From Entrophospora sp. SA101 (taxonomy: Eukaryota > Glomeromycota > Glomeromycetes > Entrophosporales > Entrophosporaceae): a stretch of DNA of 40,828 bases. The position numbers were made by a program, and so were the translations under genes. The notes beneath the pieces are model-generated. The model was not told the DNA's origin. It worked only from the letters and a program-made list of their open reading frames with translations, and did not search any database. The DNA is taken from NCBI GenBank assembly GCA_958430865.1, contig CAUDNR010003879.1, forward strand, positions 14,072 through 54,899, given 5' to 3'. Below, one piece after another: positions 10,085-21,254 of this stretch (position 1 is its first letter; every line of letters begins with the position of its first letter).

Positions 10085-10276
10085 TTATTTGTAACAACAA
10101 TGCATATTGAATTGGATTTCATACTCTGGGTATATATACATCATTACATTCTGATCCGGATCAAGTTTATTTAATGAAATGTTATGATCCTCCTTTGATT
10201 TTTTGTGGTTTTCTTTTTCATCATCTTGTAGATATAAAGGTCTTTTTAGGTTTTGCTCCTGCAAGTTTGTCATCAC
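10085..10276 (-). CDS. Small hypothetical protein, 63 residues
   Basis: An ATG-started frame ends at TAA. The middle is rich in Asp, Glu, Lys and Asn (DDEKENHKKSKEDHN) and the end is hydrophobic/aromatic. It shows no membrane segment, signal peptide or recognised domain. Composition is better than the surrounding chance frames, but it could be a piece of a lost gene. It is repeated exactly at 33845-34036. Confidence 0.3.
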   Translation of the reverse strand: MMTNLQEQNLKRPLYLQDDEKENHKKSKEDHNISLNKLDPDQNVMMYIYPEYEIQFNMHCCYK

Positions 10277-10820
10277 ATCATTGGTTTCAGCTGGAAGATT
10301 GATTCAAATTGCAAGTAAAAAGATAAAAGTGTCTGCAACAATTGAAGGAAAGAAATGAAGACATGTGTCAATTACACATGACAATATCAATGATATCAGC
10401 TGAAAAACATAAGATTTAGAGAATGATTATAATAATGAGCAAAGAAGTGAGCCTTAAATGAGAGTAAGTAAATGACTCAAAATGAAAATAATATTCAAAA
10501 ACTTCAGAAAAAGGTAAAGAAATAGAAAGGTAGACCTGAATAATTAAGCAACAAAACATTATCCAAGAGTTAATTGAGGAAAATATCAAGGTGCAAGCCC
10601 AAACAACTCGAGGACAAAGCAAAAGAGAAGAATAAGCTTAACATGAATTCATGAATAATTAAAAAAAGTTTGAAACAAAAAAACAAAATTCGTTTTCGCG
10701 GTATTATTGGGGTAGAATTGTTGTTAATAACCTTGAACCCCTGGAATTGCTGTATTCGATTTTTATCATTATTTTATTATTATTATTATCAAATCAAATA
10801 TATCATTATTCGTAAGAAAA
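10277..10820. other. Upstream region of the AC40 gene with coiled-coil-like relics
   Basis: Short Gln/Lys-rich plus-strand fragments (such as NIQKLQKKVKK near 10490, then IIQELIEENIKVQAQ) are separated by stops and resemble the coiled-coil relic downstream at 13645. The last 80 bp before the AC40 start codon is AT-rich with ATT repeats. I see no specific promoter motif. Confidence 0.35.
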
Positions 10821-12688
10821 ATGACAAAGAAAGAAACTCGCGATGCTGAAAGACTCGAACAAATTAGAACTAGAGTCTTTGTAGAACGAGATCAAGTTTC
10901 CAATGTAAATTTCTAAATGTTTTATTTTTTTAGCCATGTAATTAATTCTAAATTTTTCTTTTAAAAAAAAAAATTTTTTAAAAAAAATAAATAAAAGGTA
11001 TCATCAAGTGATATTCCTTTTCATAGTTCTAACAAATGCTCAATTAATTTTTTCGCAAAATTGATAAAGGTAAATAATTTTTTCTTTTTTCTTTTAATTC
11101 TTGATTATAATTCTTAATTAATTAACTAATTATATTGTAGAAGTGTAATGTGAAGGTTGTTAAAAGATCAGAATTTTTTTTGGAATTCGATTTAATTGGT
11201 GTTGATGCATCAATAGCAAATGCTTTAAGAAGAATTATGATTGCTGAGGTACTGTTATATATATATATAAGATAAAAATATCCAAACTGATTGAATAATA
11301 ATAATATAATTATTATTGTTATTATTGTGGTTATTATTAGGTACCCACACTTGCTATTGAAAAAGTGTATATTTATGATAACACGTCAATTATACAAGAT
11401 GAAGTATTGGCACATAGATTAGGTTTAATACCAATTAAAGCAAATCCCGACGTGTTTAATTATAAAATTGGTAGTCATCATTATTATTGAATATTTTTTA
11501 CCTGTGGTATATTTTATATTGATTTTCTTCTTTTCCTATTATTAGCATCAGATGATCCAACAGATTTAAATACTGTAGTATTCAAGATTAAACATGAATG
11601 TACCTTTAACGCTCAAGCATCAAAAGATGAAACTGACCCCAAAAAATTGTATACCGGGTCAAATTGTAGGTTATGCATGTGATTTTTGAATCAGCAGATT
11701 TACTAGTTACTGATTGATAGTTTCTTTTTTTCATTATATTGAAATTTAGTATTGTCAAATTCTTTAATATGGAATCCAAGAGGTGAGCAGGCTACAATAT
11801 TTGCAAATAATCCATTAAGACCTGTACATGATGATATTCTAATAGCACAATTGAGGCCCAATCAGGTAAAAATGGAATAAATTAAGAAATTGGTTCATTA
11901 AAAAAACCATACAATAATAACTATTATTATTATTATTATTATTATAATTGATAATTATTTAATTTCTAGAGAATTGAACTCGAAGCACATTGTGAAAAAG
12001 GAATTGGTAAAGAACATGCAAAATGGTCACCTGTAGGTAGGTAAATATATATAACTAGTTATAACAATATGATTTTAAAAATTTTTGACCAAATACATAT
12101 ATATATAATAGCAACAGCAACCTATCGGTTGATGCCAGAAATAATTATGAAAAAAGAAATAACTGGAGATTTGGCTGATAAATTTGCAGCATGTTTTACT
12201 AAAGGAGTAGTCAAAGTTGAAAATAAAATAGGTATTTAAGAAAAATTTTTTTTTTGAAAAAATTGTTTTGGGTAACTCTAAATTAATTTTGTCATTTTTT
12301 TAAAGTTGAAAAAAAAAATGTAAAGTATGCTAAAGTTGTAAATCCAAGAATTGATACAGTAAGCCGTGAGGTTTTAAGACATAAAGAATTTGAGGATATT
12401 GTTCAATTAACGAGAATACGAGATCATTTTATATGTATGAAATTTCTTGAATTTAAAAATATGTTTTCTTTGATTATTTACTTACCCATTTTAAACATAT
12501 ATACGGGTGCTTTTTATATAGTTACAGTCGAATCAACAGGAATTTTAGAATCAGAAAAGATCTTTACTGATGCACTACAAATTTTATCATCAAAATGTAC
12601 AAGATTATTAGAAGCATTAGAATGTAAATTAAAAAAATCAGAAGAAAAAGAAAAAGAAAAGGAAAAACAACGCCAATTACATATTTAA
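10821..12688 (+). CDS. RPC40: DNA-directed RNA polymerases I and III subunit AC40
   Basis: AC40 (RPC40/POLR1C) pairs with AC19 to form the alpha-like assembly platform of RNA polymerases I and III in the nucleus. Splicing ten exons (10821-10904, 10998-11069, 11141-11248, 11341-11470, 11546-11665, 11750-11865, 11970-12036, 12112-12231, 12306-12434, 12522-12688) gives 370 residues, close to the usual size. All introns are short GT-AG and frame-consistent. Diagnostic features in order are the alpha-type motif [18 protein letters not shown] (about 80-97), DNTSIIQDE and [45 protein letters not shown], then ANP-like NPRIDT and RIRDHFIFTVESTG near the end. The C-terminus is a Lys/Glu-rich tail. No defect is visible. 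A second copy, identical by eye, is at 34581-36448. Confidence 0.93.
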
Positions 12689-12740
12689 TTAATTAATCAA
12701 ATAAAAAATTATAAGTGTAAATGAATTTACCTAATAATTA

Positions 12741-12899
12741 TTAATTTTTTATAGTTTTCTTTCTGTGAGCCAACACTGTAATAACCATACAAGATACTAC
12801 GAATCCTATAAATTTAAAAAAAGCTGAACGAGATATTTGTTGTTCTTCTTCTGGCGTTCTAAATGATGAAAAAATTCTTCTCAAGTCAGGAAATGGCAT
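12741..12899 (-). CDS. Tiny single-pass membrane protein, 52 residues
   Basis: The frame starts at ATG 12897-12899 and ends at TAA 12741-12743. The product starts MPFPDLRRIFSSFRTPEEEQ, then has one hydrophobic segment (about residues 27-44, FFKFIGFVVSCMVITVLA) and a basic end HRKKTIKN. The layout of a short polar N-terminus with an acidic PEEE patch, one membrane helix and a basic tail resembles small mitochondrial outer-membrane subunits such as Tom5, but no signature residue proves that. It is convergent with AC40, 52 bp between stops. The only mismatch between the duplicate copies here (12855) is a silent third-position change (Thr ACG/ACA). Confidence 0.6.
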   Translation of the reverse strand: MPFPDLRRIFSSFRTPEEEQQISRSAFFKFIGFVVSCMVITVLAHRKKTIKN

Positions 12900-13644
12900 T
12901 ATTATTTATCTGTCATATATATGAACAATTATTTTGTATTTAAAAATAATTTTTTCTGACCAAATGGTTTTTTTATCTCGAAATTGATAACACGATTTTT
13001 TATTGTTTTGTGTAACTGAATCTCTTATTGAGACGTAATTTAGTAAGATGATGTACAGTATTTGGGATACATTAATATTAATTTTTACTATCGATTAAAA
13101 AAATTGAAAGCTAAACCACTTAACGTTAATAAATCATGTGGCTTATCATGAAATGCATAAACTACCAAAACGCAAATAATATGAAGAAGATGGTGATGGT
13201 GAATAACACATGGTGAATACGTCAGAAGAGATTGAAGTGGTAAAAAACTTGACATAAAATATAGGATGTTGAATCAATTTCACCATCATGAGGTTCTAAA
13301 AAGGATGATAACTATCATTTTTATAATAAAGAAACACTACCTGAATAATACATGTAATATTTTTGATGGCAGCAATACCAAAACTATAATAATGATTTTA
13401 TATTTGCTATAAAAAAACTGAAGGAATTGATTGACAAGCCAATTCATAATGTGAAGATACACAATGTTTACGTTGTGAGATCTTTGCCTGTATGTTTTTC
13501 TAAATTTATAACATTCTTTTTCAATTCAGTGACTTCCTTTTCCCATTCCAAAAGAGAATGATTGTTTATGCAGAGATAATGTTAAAAAAATATATGTGCA
13601 AGATTAATCATTTATTGAAATGAATAATTTTTCATCAGCCAAAG
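12900..13644. other. No intact gene; scattered coding-like scraps
   Basis: Frames are short. A plus-strand scrap near 13130 (INHVAYHEMHKLPKRK) and a minus-strand scrap near 13555-13460 (LLEWEKEVTELKKNVINLE) read like protein but are bounded by stops. I cannot assign them. Confidence 0.35.
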
Positions 13645-14142
13645 GAGAAAAAAGAAATTAACCGAAGTTCAGCCTAATTTTCAAAAGCGAATAGAAGAAC
13701 TAAAAGCTAATAATGCCACTTTACTGATTTAGCAACTCAATTAGAAAATAAACAACAAGAAGTGGCAAAATTTCACAAGGAAATTGCCAGCCAAAAGGAA
13801 AGCAAGAATTATTTACAGGGATTGTTGAATAGTTTACTTGGTGGGTTAGTTGGCTATGCAGGAAATGGCAAAAATGTTTCGGAACAAGAAGTTAAAGAAA
13901 TAGTGAAAGAGGTGAATAATTTGCGGGAACAGGTTGGTTTGAGTTATCCAAAAGATTAGGAGACTTTGAAGGCTGAAAAGGATAAACTAATCCAGGAAAT
14001 AACGCTCGTTAAAAATGAAAGAGACAAAACAATTAGGGAAAGAATCGATTGAAAGAAGCAAAGTGAAAGGCAAGAAAAGAGACGACATTTTCTTTACCCC
14101 TATGACGATCTACTAAATAAATCAAGGAAGTCAAAGCTTTAG
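13645..14142 (+). pseudogene. Coiled-coil protein, decayed
   Basis: The reading has long heptad-like Lys/Glu/Gln stretches: KRIEELKANNATL, then after a 1-base shift LATQLENKQQEVAKFHKEIA, then a glycine-rich break (LLGGLVGYAGNGKN), then SEQEVKEIVKEVNNLREQV. It runs into TAG at 13957-13959, continues in frame as ETLKAEKDKLIQEI and meets TGA near 14050. One frameshift and at least two stops make it a pseudogene. The family is not recognised. A repeat of the same relic is at 37405-37902. Confidence 0.6.
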
Positions 14143-16414
14143 TCTCAAAATATGCAAATAATTAGCTCAAGAAAAAAATATAAAATTAATCCAGTCTCTA
14201 TCAGCTACATTAGCAGCAAACAACCTTATGTTTGAGCCATAATATGGCGAAGCAATATAACACGCACAATATTATTTTCAAGTATCACCGAGTTGCAAGC
14301 GACTTTATTCTTGATTTTGATTTTTTTTTTCGTCTATATTTTTTTCTTTGCACTTTTATTTCTTGTTAGGTTTGGGCATAAAGGTTTTTTTTTGATTGTT
14401 CAAATAAATAATAATCCAATATTTGAGACTTGAGAACAGTTCATTTATCAACAGGAAACAACTTCGTATGAATTTTTGCTTCCCGCCATCAATTCTGCAC
14501 ACAAAATTTTGTAAACGATTCTTCTAATTGAATAACCGATAAGAAGATAATGAGCTTTCTCTTAAACATTCATGCGAACAAATTTCATTTACGAAATGTT
14601 CTAACTTTGCAAGGAGAAATCACAGGAATATGTATTAATATCATTGCAAAGAGTAATATTCAGGGTTCAAAATGATATTATCCATATCCATCCAGGTATT
14701 AATTCATGCACAGTACTGCCATTGGAAAGTGTTTGATCAAGTTTGATAAGGATGCAGAATATGAAATAGAAGTTTGAAATTTACAAAACATCAAATGGCA
14801 AACTTATAGAGTTTTAGGTTGTACGAACAAATAAATTAAAGTCATGTGATAATCACGACTTAAATTAAATCAAGACCTCAACATTGACATCAACGATAAC
14901 CTTAACGGCAATATCAATCCTATTTCATGAAGAAGCCTTGTGTTCAATATATGTAATTATGAAATTCAATCATTAGCGAGTCTATTGGCCTGAATGAGCA
15001 TACTCTAACCATCGTTTGCTTTTTCTCTTCTCTCATCTAATCTTAGATCATCCAATCATTTCTACTTCACTTGCTTGTCTTACATTTCATCTATCGAATT
15101 ATTAAGTTCGCATTTAATTTTATCAATAGTAATGCGTATGACATGACTCAATAAATTCAAACTATTGACAATTCAGTGACAGCACCATTACACATCACAA
15201 CGAGTAACGTACAACTTCAACAACTATGGTGATCGCTTATAACAATACCAACACCTTATCGGTATTTTTACGGGCCTTTATTTGTTTGTAAACTACAAAA
15301 TATTGATCATTTATTCAATGGATCGAGGTGAATTCGCAGTGAAAGAGAGTCTAGGTTCGATTTTTCCTCCACATAAATATAGGCTATTGCAAAATTCTTA
15401 CTTCAGGAAACATTTGAATGTGATTGTGTGCCTGGAGACTATATCTAGACTTTGATCTCCTTGTATTTACTTAACAAACCATCATTGTCATTGTTAATGG
15501 CGATGATGGTAGTAGTAGTTAGTTGGTGGTGGTAATAGCAGTCAGTGGGTGGTCATAGCAATGATTGTGATTAGTTAATAGTTATTTTTTTAAAAAGTAT
15601 TATTTGGAATTGAAAACATTATAATTGGTAACAATGGAATTTTTTTAATTACTTACAAAATATTTTGGATATTAAGGAGATATCTTTGACAGCAATACAA
15701 AAATAAGCATAGAGTTATGAGAATATTTTTAGATATAGCTATTATTGTTGTTGTTATTATTAAACTTTGCCAATGTTAATTAATATTTACATTGATGTTA
15801 AATATAAATATCACAAATATATAATAAAACAAAAACAATTGAATTGATAAAAAATCTCTGTATTGATGAATATATATATTTATATTTAGGCAACCATAGT
15901 AAAGTTATTTTCATATTCCAGGAGATAATGAGCACTATATATTATTAAATGAAGAAAAAATTTTTTTTTGAGGATCCTTTGTGCTGATGATCAAACTTTC
16001 TTATTAATAGATATTTTCCAGGAAGAATACAAGTCTGGGAATTATCTTCACAATGTCCTTTGTAATGTTTTGCAAAGTCTTGAGGAAAAACTCACTCAAC
16101 TAGTGGAAATTAACTGTATAATGACTTCCCTAAGACTGCCATAGATAATGGTTAAATTCTTCCTGAACTAGAGCTAGATGAAGAAGTGGAATCTAGAATT
16201 GAGACGAATTGGAATTGGATACAAGACTACAGATAAGCTTGATCAGTGTTGCTATGACTCAATATGGTGACAACATTATTGATATTAAGAAAATTTTTGG
16301 CAAAGATAGCAACAAGTTTCTATTCAATTTGAATAGAAGAAAATTTTTAATTTTTATTCCTTCAAAAAAAAAGTTACAAATTGTTTATAATAAATAAATA
16401 TAAATTCTTGTTTA
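14143..16414. other. No intact gene; decayed fragments near the right end
   Basis: 14143-15900 contains no convincing gene; a GGTGGTGG/GTAGTA patch at about 15500-15560 is low complexity. Around 16020-16230 the plus strand reads two broken protein-like pieces (EYKSGNYLHNVLCNVLQSLE and ILPELELDEEVESRIETNW) separated by stops and a frame change. I do not recognise their source. Confidence 0.4.
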
Positions 16415-16594
16415 TTATTGTTGTTCTTGTATGAATGAAACACCTTTATTAATATTTGCTCTTAATTCAGGAATTGCAGCATTGAGAAGAGTCTTTTCAT
16501 ATTCAGAAATATCACCGATTGGATAAATTTTTGAAATACCATTTGGCTAAAAAGAAAGTTTATAAATCATAAATAAGGAATTATAAATGCTATA

Positions 16595-16637
<43 letters not shown>

Positions 16638-17675
16638 GTTTTTTAAAAAAAAAAATTTTTCACTTACACCTAATTCAATATTTGAAGAAAAATATTCTAA
16701 ACCATCAATTTTATCCTTGAGGTGAATTTTATTAATATTGACATAAGCTTGTACAACTATACCAGTTTTACCCTTTATAGTTGCATCGAAAATATAAGAT
16801 GCAAATACAGCACCAGCATGAGCCATAGAAAGTGTGGCAGATCCTGTACCATCTTTTGCTTTAACAACTTCATCACCACCTAATAATAGCAATGATCATT
16901 TTTAATAATAATAATATCTAACTTTGAGCTACCAAAAAATCCCTCCCAATTATATTACCAAATTGAATACGCTTTGTTAATGAGGCAATTTGTTCTTGAG
17001 TGAATTTGTGAGATGGCGAGACTTGAGATAAAAGTGGAATAATTGTGACACCACTATGACCACCAACCACAGGAACACGAATTTCACGAGGGTCAGCACC
17101 TGAAATTGAACTGATGAAAGTGGAAGCACGGACTATATCAAGTGTGGTTACTCCATAAAGTCTTTTTGGATCAAATACATTATATTTCTTTAACACTTCT
17201 GCAACAATTGGAACTGTGGAATTTACTGGGTTGGAAATGACAAGAATGAAAGCTTTTGGTGCATATTTAGCAATATCTGTTGCTAATTTTTGAACTATCC
17301 CTGCATTAATCTGAATTGATATTATTTTGTGATAAATCAAAGAATATTCATAATTACATTAAATATCCTCCATAATATAATTAATATAATTAATACCTTA
17401 AATAAATCATCTCTTGTCATTCCAGGTTTTCTAGGAACGCCAGCAGGAATAATTATAGTGTGTGCATTGGTCAATGCATTTTTTAGTCCATCATCATTTG
17501 GCAAGTATCCTTGAACTTTTGCTGGTGTGTTAATATGACTCAAGTCAGCAGCCACACCAGGAGTATTTACAATATCATAAAGTGCAAGTTCTGTTACAGC
17601 TTCGTTAAGTTTAAGAAGTAAAGAGAGAGGTTGTCCAATACCGCCAGAAGCACCAAGTACAGCTACTTTAACCAT
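16415..17675 (-). CDS. Malate dehydrogenase (NAD-dependent)
   Basis: It catalyses the reversible oxidation of malate to oxaloacetate with NAD+. Four exons (17397-17675, 16959-17310, 16668-16879, 16415-16546) with short GT-AG introns give 324 residues, full family length. Motifs seen are the Rossmann loop GASGGIGQP (8-16), Asp34 for NAD, the substrate loop [12 protein letters not shown] with Arg82 and Arg88, [11 protein letters not shown] (118-128), TTLDIVR with Asp151 and Arg154, and the catalytic VVGGHSG with His178. The start is fixed by the ATG at 17675; no targeting presequence precedes the Rossmann strand, so a cytosolic or peroxisomal form is more likely than a mitochondrial one (inference). 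The third intron carries the TA run at which the large duplication ends. The last exon is repeated at 40175-40306. Confidence 0.95.
16599..16634. repeat. (TA)n run in a malate dehydrogenase intron
   Basis: About 18 TA units inside the intron 16547-16667. The duplication breakpoint lies at its left edge (16600). TA runs are fragile and form cruciforms, so it may have triggered the template switch. Confidence 0.95.
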
Positions 17676-18212
17676 TATTATTATTATTTAATTTTTATTT
17701 TTTTCGTTATAAAGTTTATTGAAAATTAAATGGGATAAAAAAAAAAGTGCTCTTATATATTAATTTAATGAAGACTTTTCTGTTTTGATAGGATTTGCTT
17801 GTTACACCATCCAAATAAAACTTAATAAAAGAGTTTTTTTAATCTTCAGTTTATTTTTATGATTATCTGCTTTGTTTGTGTAATTGATTATTATTTTGAG
17901 ATTTCAATCTCCACTAATATTTTTTAAAAAACTTTTTTTTATCTAAAGGTCTTCTATCAACTTCCGATCAATCAATTAAGCATAATAAACAAATAATACA
18001 AGAGAAAAAGAACAAAACTATTGCTATATCTAATCATGCGTGACATTTAAACTGGTTCCTTATCTTTGCCAAATCCATTAATATTAACACTAATATTAAA
18101 TTCCGATTGATTGATTAATTCATTTATTCTATATTGAATTTATTTAAAAAAGGAGATCCAACATATACAATCAAATAAATATAAGTCTCGCGCTTCACTC
18201 TTTTATTTTTAG
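17676..18212. other. Upstream region of malate dehydrogenase; no gene recognised
   Basis: The region holds the presumed promoter of the minus-strand malate dehydrogenase gene, but I see no specific motif. It contains T and A runs and no open frame of note. Confidence 0.4.
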
Positions 18213-18560
18213 AAACAAACCTATTATATAGCTAACCTAACAACAAATTATGGATCCATTTTCCCAAAAAATGTCTCTAACAATATCAGAATTACTTTAC
18301 CACCTCCAACAACTTTACAAAATAATAATAATAGCACTCTATCAAGATTTGATGATTCACTAAACAACTTGCCCATTATTCTTCGATATCTTCTGCTTTT
18401 AACAATAATAATTCTATGTTTCCTTAAACAATCATCTCTTGTACTAAATAGTAATATTAAGAATAATAGAGGAGTTGAACAGCCATCTATTGAAAGTTTG
18501 AGTCATAATGGTCATAGCAATTTCATATCCCCTCAACATCAATTTGATAAATCCAGATGA
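18213..18560 (+). other. Exon-like open frame, Asn-rich, unknown
   Basis: A polypyrimidine tract and TTTTTAG acceptor-like site precede 116 open codons ending at TGA 18558-18560. The reading has PPPTTLQNNNNSTLSRFDDS, then a hydrophobic stretch, then NNRGVEQPSIESLSHNGHS. The Asn/Ser-rich ends look like low-complexity regions of fungal regulators. The middle would fit the same style better in another frame, suggesting two compensating shifts in a dying gene. No partner exon was found. Confidence 0.3.
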
Positions 18561-18709
18561 AAAGTTTGGTTACATTATTATAATTATTCATATTTAAAGA
18601 AGAAATTCTAAAGAATAAGGTATTTCTAAAATATATAATTTATATTTTCTAATCCATTCATATAAGTGATCTAATGCATATATCTTTTGTTGAATTATTA
18701 TTAGCATTA

Positions 18710-18862
18710 TTATTCATCAACGTTATTATTTTCAACATTATTATCAACATAATTATTATCAACATTATTATCATTATTATCAACCGGAATATAATTGTCA
18801 ACTGAAAAATTAGTGATTTCTTCATATTCTCTGTAATCATCATCATTCTTTGTTGTAAGAGT
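18710..18862 (-). other. Asn/Asp-rich coding-like tail
   Basis: The minus strand reads KNDDDYREYEEITNFSVDNY followed by repeats of VDNN/VENN and a stop at 18710-18712. The repeats reflect a GTTGATAATAAT minisatellite-like DNA pattern. It might be the end of a protein or a chance reading of the repeat. Confidence 0.3.
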
Positions 18863-18989
18863 TTAAAAAAGCAAAACATTTGACAAAAACAACTTATAAA
18901 GTCAATATGAAAGTCTTCTTGAAAGCTTGCTTATCATATAAAAGCTTGAGGCTTTCAAACAATTGCCTTGTCTTTAGTGGAATTGGTGG

Positions 18990-20000
18990 TTGTTGATGAT
19001 ATAATTGTCTTATCTTATCAAAAAGATCATTGAAGGCAATGGTCTTAAAACTTATAGTGAAATTATATGGAGTTCTATATATGATACAATGTCATCAATA
19101 ATTAGACTTCATCCATGCTTCCAACTGGCAAGAAATTTCAAATTTAAATATCCTTTTATATTAATTTATTTATTAATTTATCATTTGTTTAGGTTTTAAA
19201 TTGAAAAGATTCCCAGTTCTTGTGTAAAATCAATCTTAAGAGAACACAACTTTCACCATAATCTTGAAACTTTGATTTTAATTTTGAAACCAATTAAGGA
19301 GGCAATTAGTGTGTTGGAGGCTGACACAACCAGTTTTAGTACTGGTTTTTAATTTGGTTAAATTGGCAGTTGTAATAAAAAAGATTATCACAAAAAATTT
19401 TTTAAGCACTATGTTGATTGTTTCAATAAAATATGGGCTGAATTTGAGTACAGTAGTTATTTACTTATATTTTTTTTTGCATCCATATTATAGAGATATG
19501 TTTTTTTTCTAAAAAAAAAATTTTACAAATCTCATTATGAATAATTTTAATTTAGATATATACACGTTTAAAAAAAAGAACATATAAAACTATTGCTATT
19601 TATTGGAAAAAATCAGAAAATTCTTGTTTGTTACTTTTAGAACAATTGAAAAAGTATAAGCTGAAGAAATCTCCATATAATGAACCATATGTTCTAAAAC
19701 ATAGTAATCCATTAAAATGGTTGTATGTTTGTGAAGAAGGATGGTGTGGATGACCACTTGCAAGAACTAACAAGTAAATTGTTTAGTATAACACCTTGCT
19801 CAGCTAGCTGTGAATGAGTTTTCAGCAATTGGTTGGTTTTATGGAACAGGAGGACTCATCTTAGTATTAAAAGAATTGAAGATATGGCAAATATTCTTTT
19901 ATCATAGATCTGATACAAAAAAGAACTTCAATATTTTGAAGATGTAAAGGAATGGAAAACTCATAGAATAGTGGAACTCTCTAAAATTCTATTTGTATAA
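18990..20000 (+). pseudogene. hAT-family transposase, C-terminal half, decayed
   Basis: Fragments in several frames follow the order of fungal hAT transposases. They are GNGLKTYSEIIWSSIYD (about 19030), KPIKEAISVLEAD (about 19290), FKHYVDCFNKIWAEFE (about 19400), a YFFLHPYYRD-like piece (about 19470), PYNEPYV (about 19680) and the dimerisation core CSASCE / VFSAIGWFYGT (about 19800-19850), with RIEDMANILLS after it. Many stops (for example TGA near 19816) and frameshifts break it. The catalytic region upstream is missing. Confidence 0.75.
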
Positions 20001-20671
20001 AAAATCCAAAAATGTATTTGTTCCACTGCATAATTTTTTTTTTTGCATTTTACAAATAAAATAAATCTCAGAGAACATATTATTGTCTTTTTTTTTTGCC
20101 TTGAGTAAAAAAAAAAGATTACTCTTTAGCAGCTGTGGATTTTTATATTTTCTATGTAACAGTTATTATTATATTTATTTATTAAAAACATATTAAATAA
20201 GGAAATAAGAATTGGCCTACTTGTAGAGTTTTTGCTAACAATAATTTTGAATTTTATGAAATTATTCACTAAGCATGGAAGTGAATAAAATCGAAAGAAT
20301 GTTGTGGTGCTATTTATGATTTAAATATCAGAGACATTAGGACAATTATTTCACTCAGTTTTGCTCAATTAAATTTCTTACATTCAAATATATTTATATC
20401 TAGAGCATTTCTCTTGGTTGTCACAAATATGCAAAATGATGAATACACATGGTCATATTTAGGGTTTCTATTCTATTTGAATTATTCGTTTTATTTGTTA
20501 TGAATTTGAATTACTATTACATTGAAAGTTTATTTGAATAAAACTAATAATTCAAATAAGTTTTTTAATTCGAATAAAATTATTGATTCGAATTATCCAA
20601 TCCAATTAAAAAAATTTTCTTTATCAACCTATTTTTCCTTAGTCCTTGAATATAGTGATAATAATAATAAT
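20001..20671. other. No gene recognised; AATTCGAAT-type degenerate repeats
   Basis: From about 20480 to 20600, and again at 20936-21000, the sequence is built of imperfect AATTCGAATAA units in both senses. No coding signal is seen. Confidence 0.4.
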
Positions 20672-20802
20672 GTTGTGCGTGAATTTGAAATTCACGCGCG
20701 TGAAATTCAAATTAGCCAATCAGAATTTTGTATTCAAACACCCCAAAATTTTAATTGGTAAATTTCAAATTGACACAAATTTGATTTTCACGCGCAACAA
20801 TT
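20672..20802. mobile_element. Small MITE-like inverted-repeat element
   Basis: A segment of about 130 bp is bounded by GTTGTGCGTGAA on the left and the inverted TTCACGCGCAAC on the right. Inside its left end is a 32-bp near-perfect palindrome centred on CGCG (20682-20713, two mismatches). It carries no coding capacity. The CpG-rich GCGCG core stands out in a sequence of this AT content. Target-site duplication is not clear. Confidence 0.5.
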
Positions 20803-21254
20803 AATAAATAGTAGTAGCTGACATTTTCCTTGAGTCATAGTACTAGCAATTGTAGTCGTAGTAATGTAGATTATAAATATAATTATTGCTTATATTATCT
20901 TGTTAAAGTAACAAGACCTATATTTTATAAAATGAATAAAACTAGTAATTTGAATAACGAAATGAATAAAACGAATAATTCGAATTAATATTAATATTAT
21001 GAATAATTGAATATGAATTTGTATTACGAATTTATGAATGGGAACTCTAACGGAAACGCGGTGAACTTTGAGTTTGTTTTATTATTATTGTGAGATATTA
21101 CTAAAATAAAAAATACGAAATTTAGAAAATGTGACACGTTCTCTCATTAATTAGAACAAAAAAATTGAACAAGATACTCAGGAAATTGATTTTTTCCACA
21201 ATGATAAAAATTCAATTGCAAAAAATCTAGAAGAAATACAACTTGACTCACGAG

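Larger units (their letters stand above)
6430..16600 (+). repeat. Large segmental duplication, copy 1 (partner 30190-40360)
   Basis: A block of about 10.2 kb matches the second copy at constant offset 23760. The mismatches I found by eye are at 9729, 9807 and 12855. The left limit is set by the last mismatch (6429 against 30189) inside the shared transposon end. The right limit is the end of a 9-nt match, after which copy 1 continues into a TA run and the rest of the malate dehydrogenase gene. Copy 1 is continuous with the intact gene, so it is probably the ancestral arrangement. Confidence 0.93.

Noticed and set aside
12437..12523. Start of an apparent 83-codon gene
   Set aside because: The first part is the last intron of AC40; splicing at 12434/12522 restores the conserved FIFTVESTG of the family.
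6430..16600. Simple tandem duplication by unequal crossing-over between transposon copies A and B
   Set aside because: That would duplicate the whole interval between the copies, including 16600-26410, and leave no inverted piece. Copy 2 instead stops in the malate dehydrogenase intron and switches strand.
16590..16892. Separate 100-codon minus-strand gene
   Set aside because: It is malate dehydrogenase exon 3 read through into its flanking introns, including the TA run.
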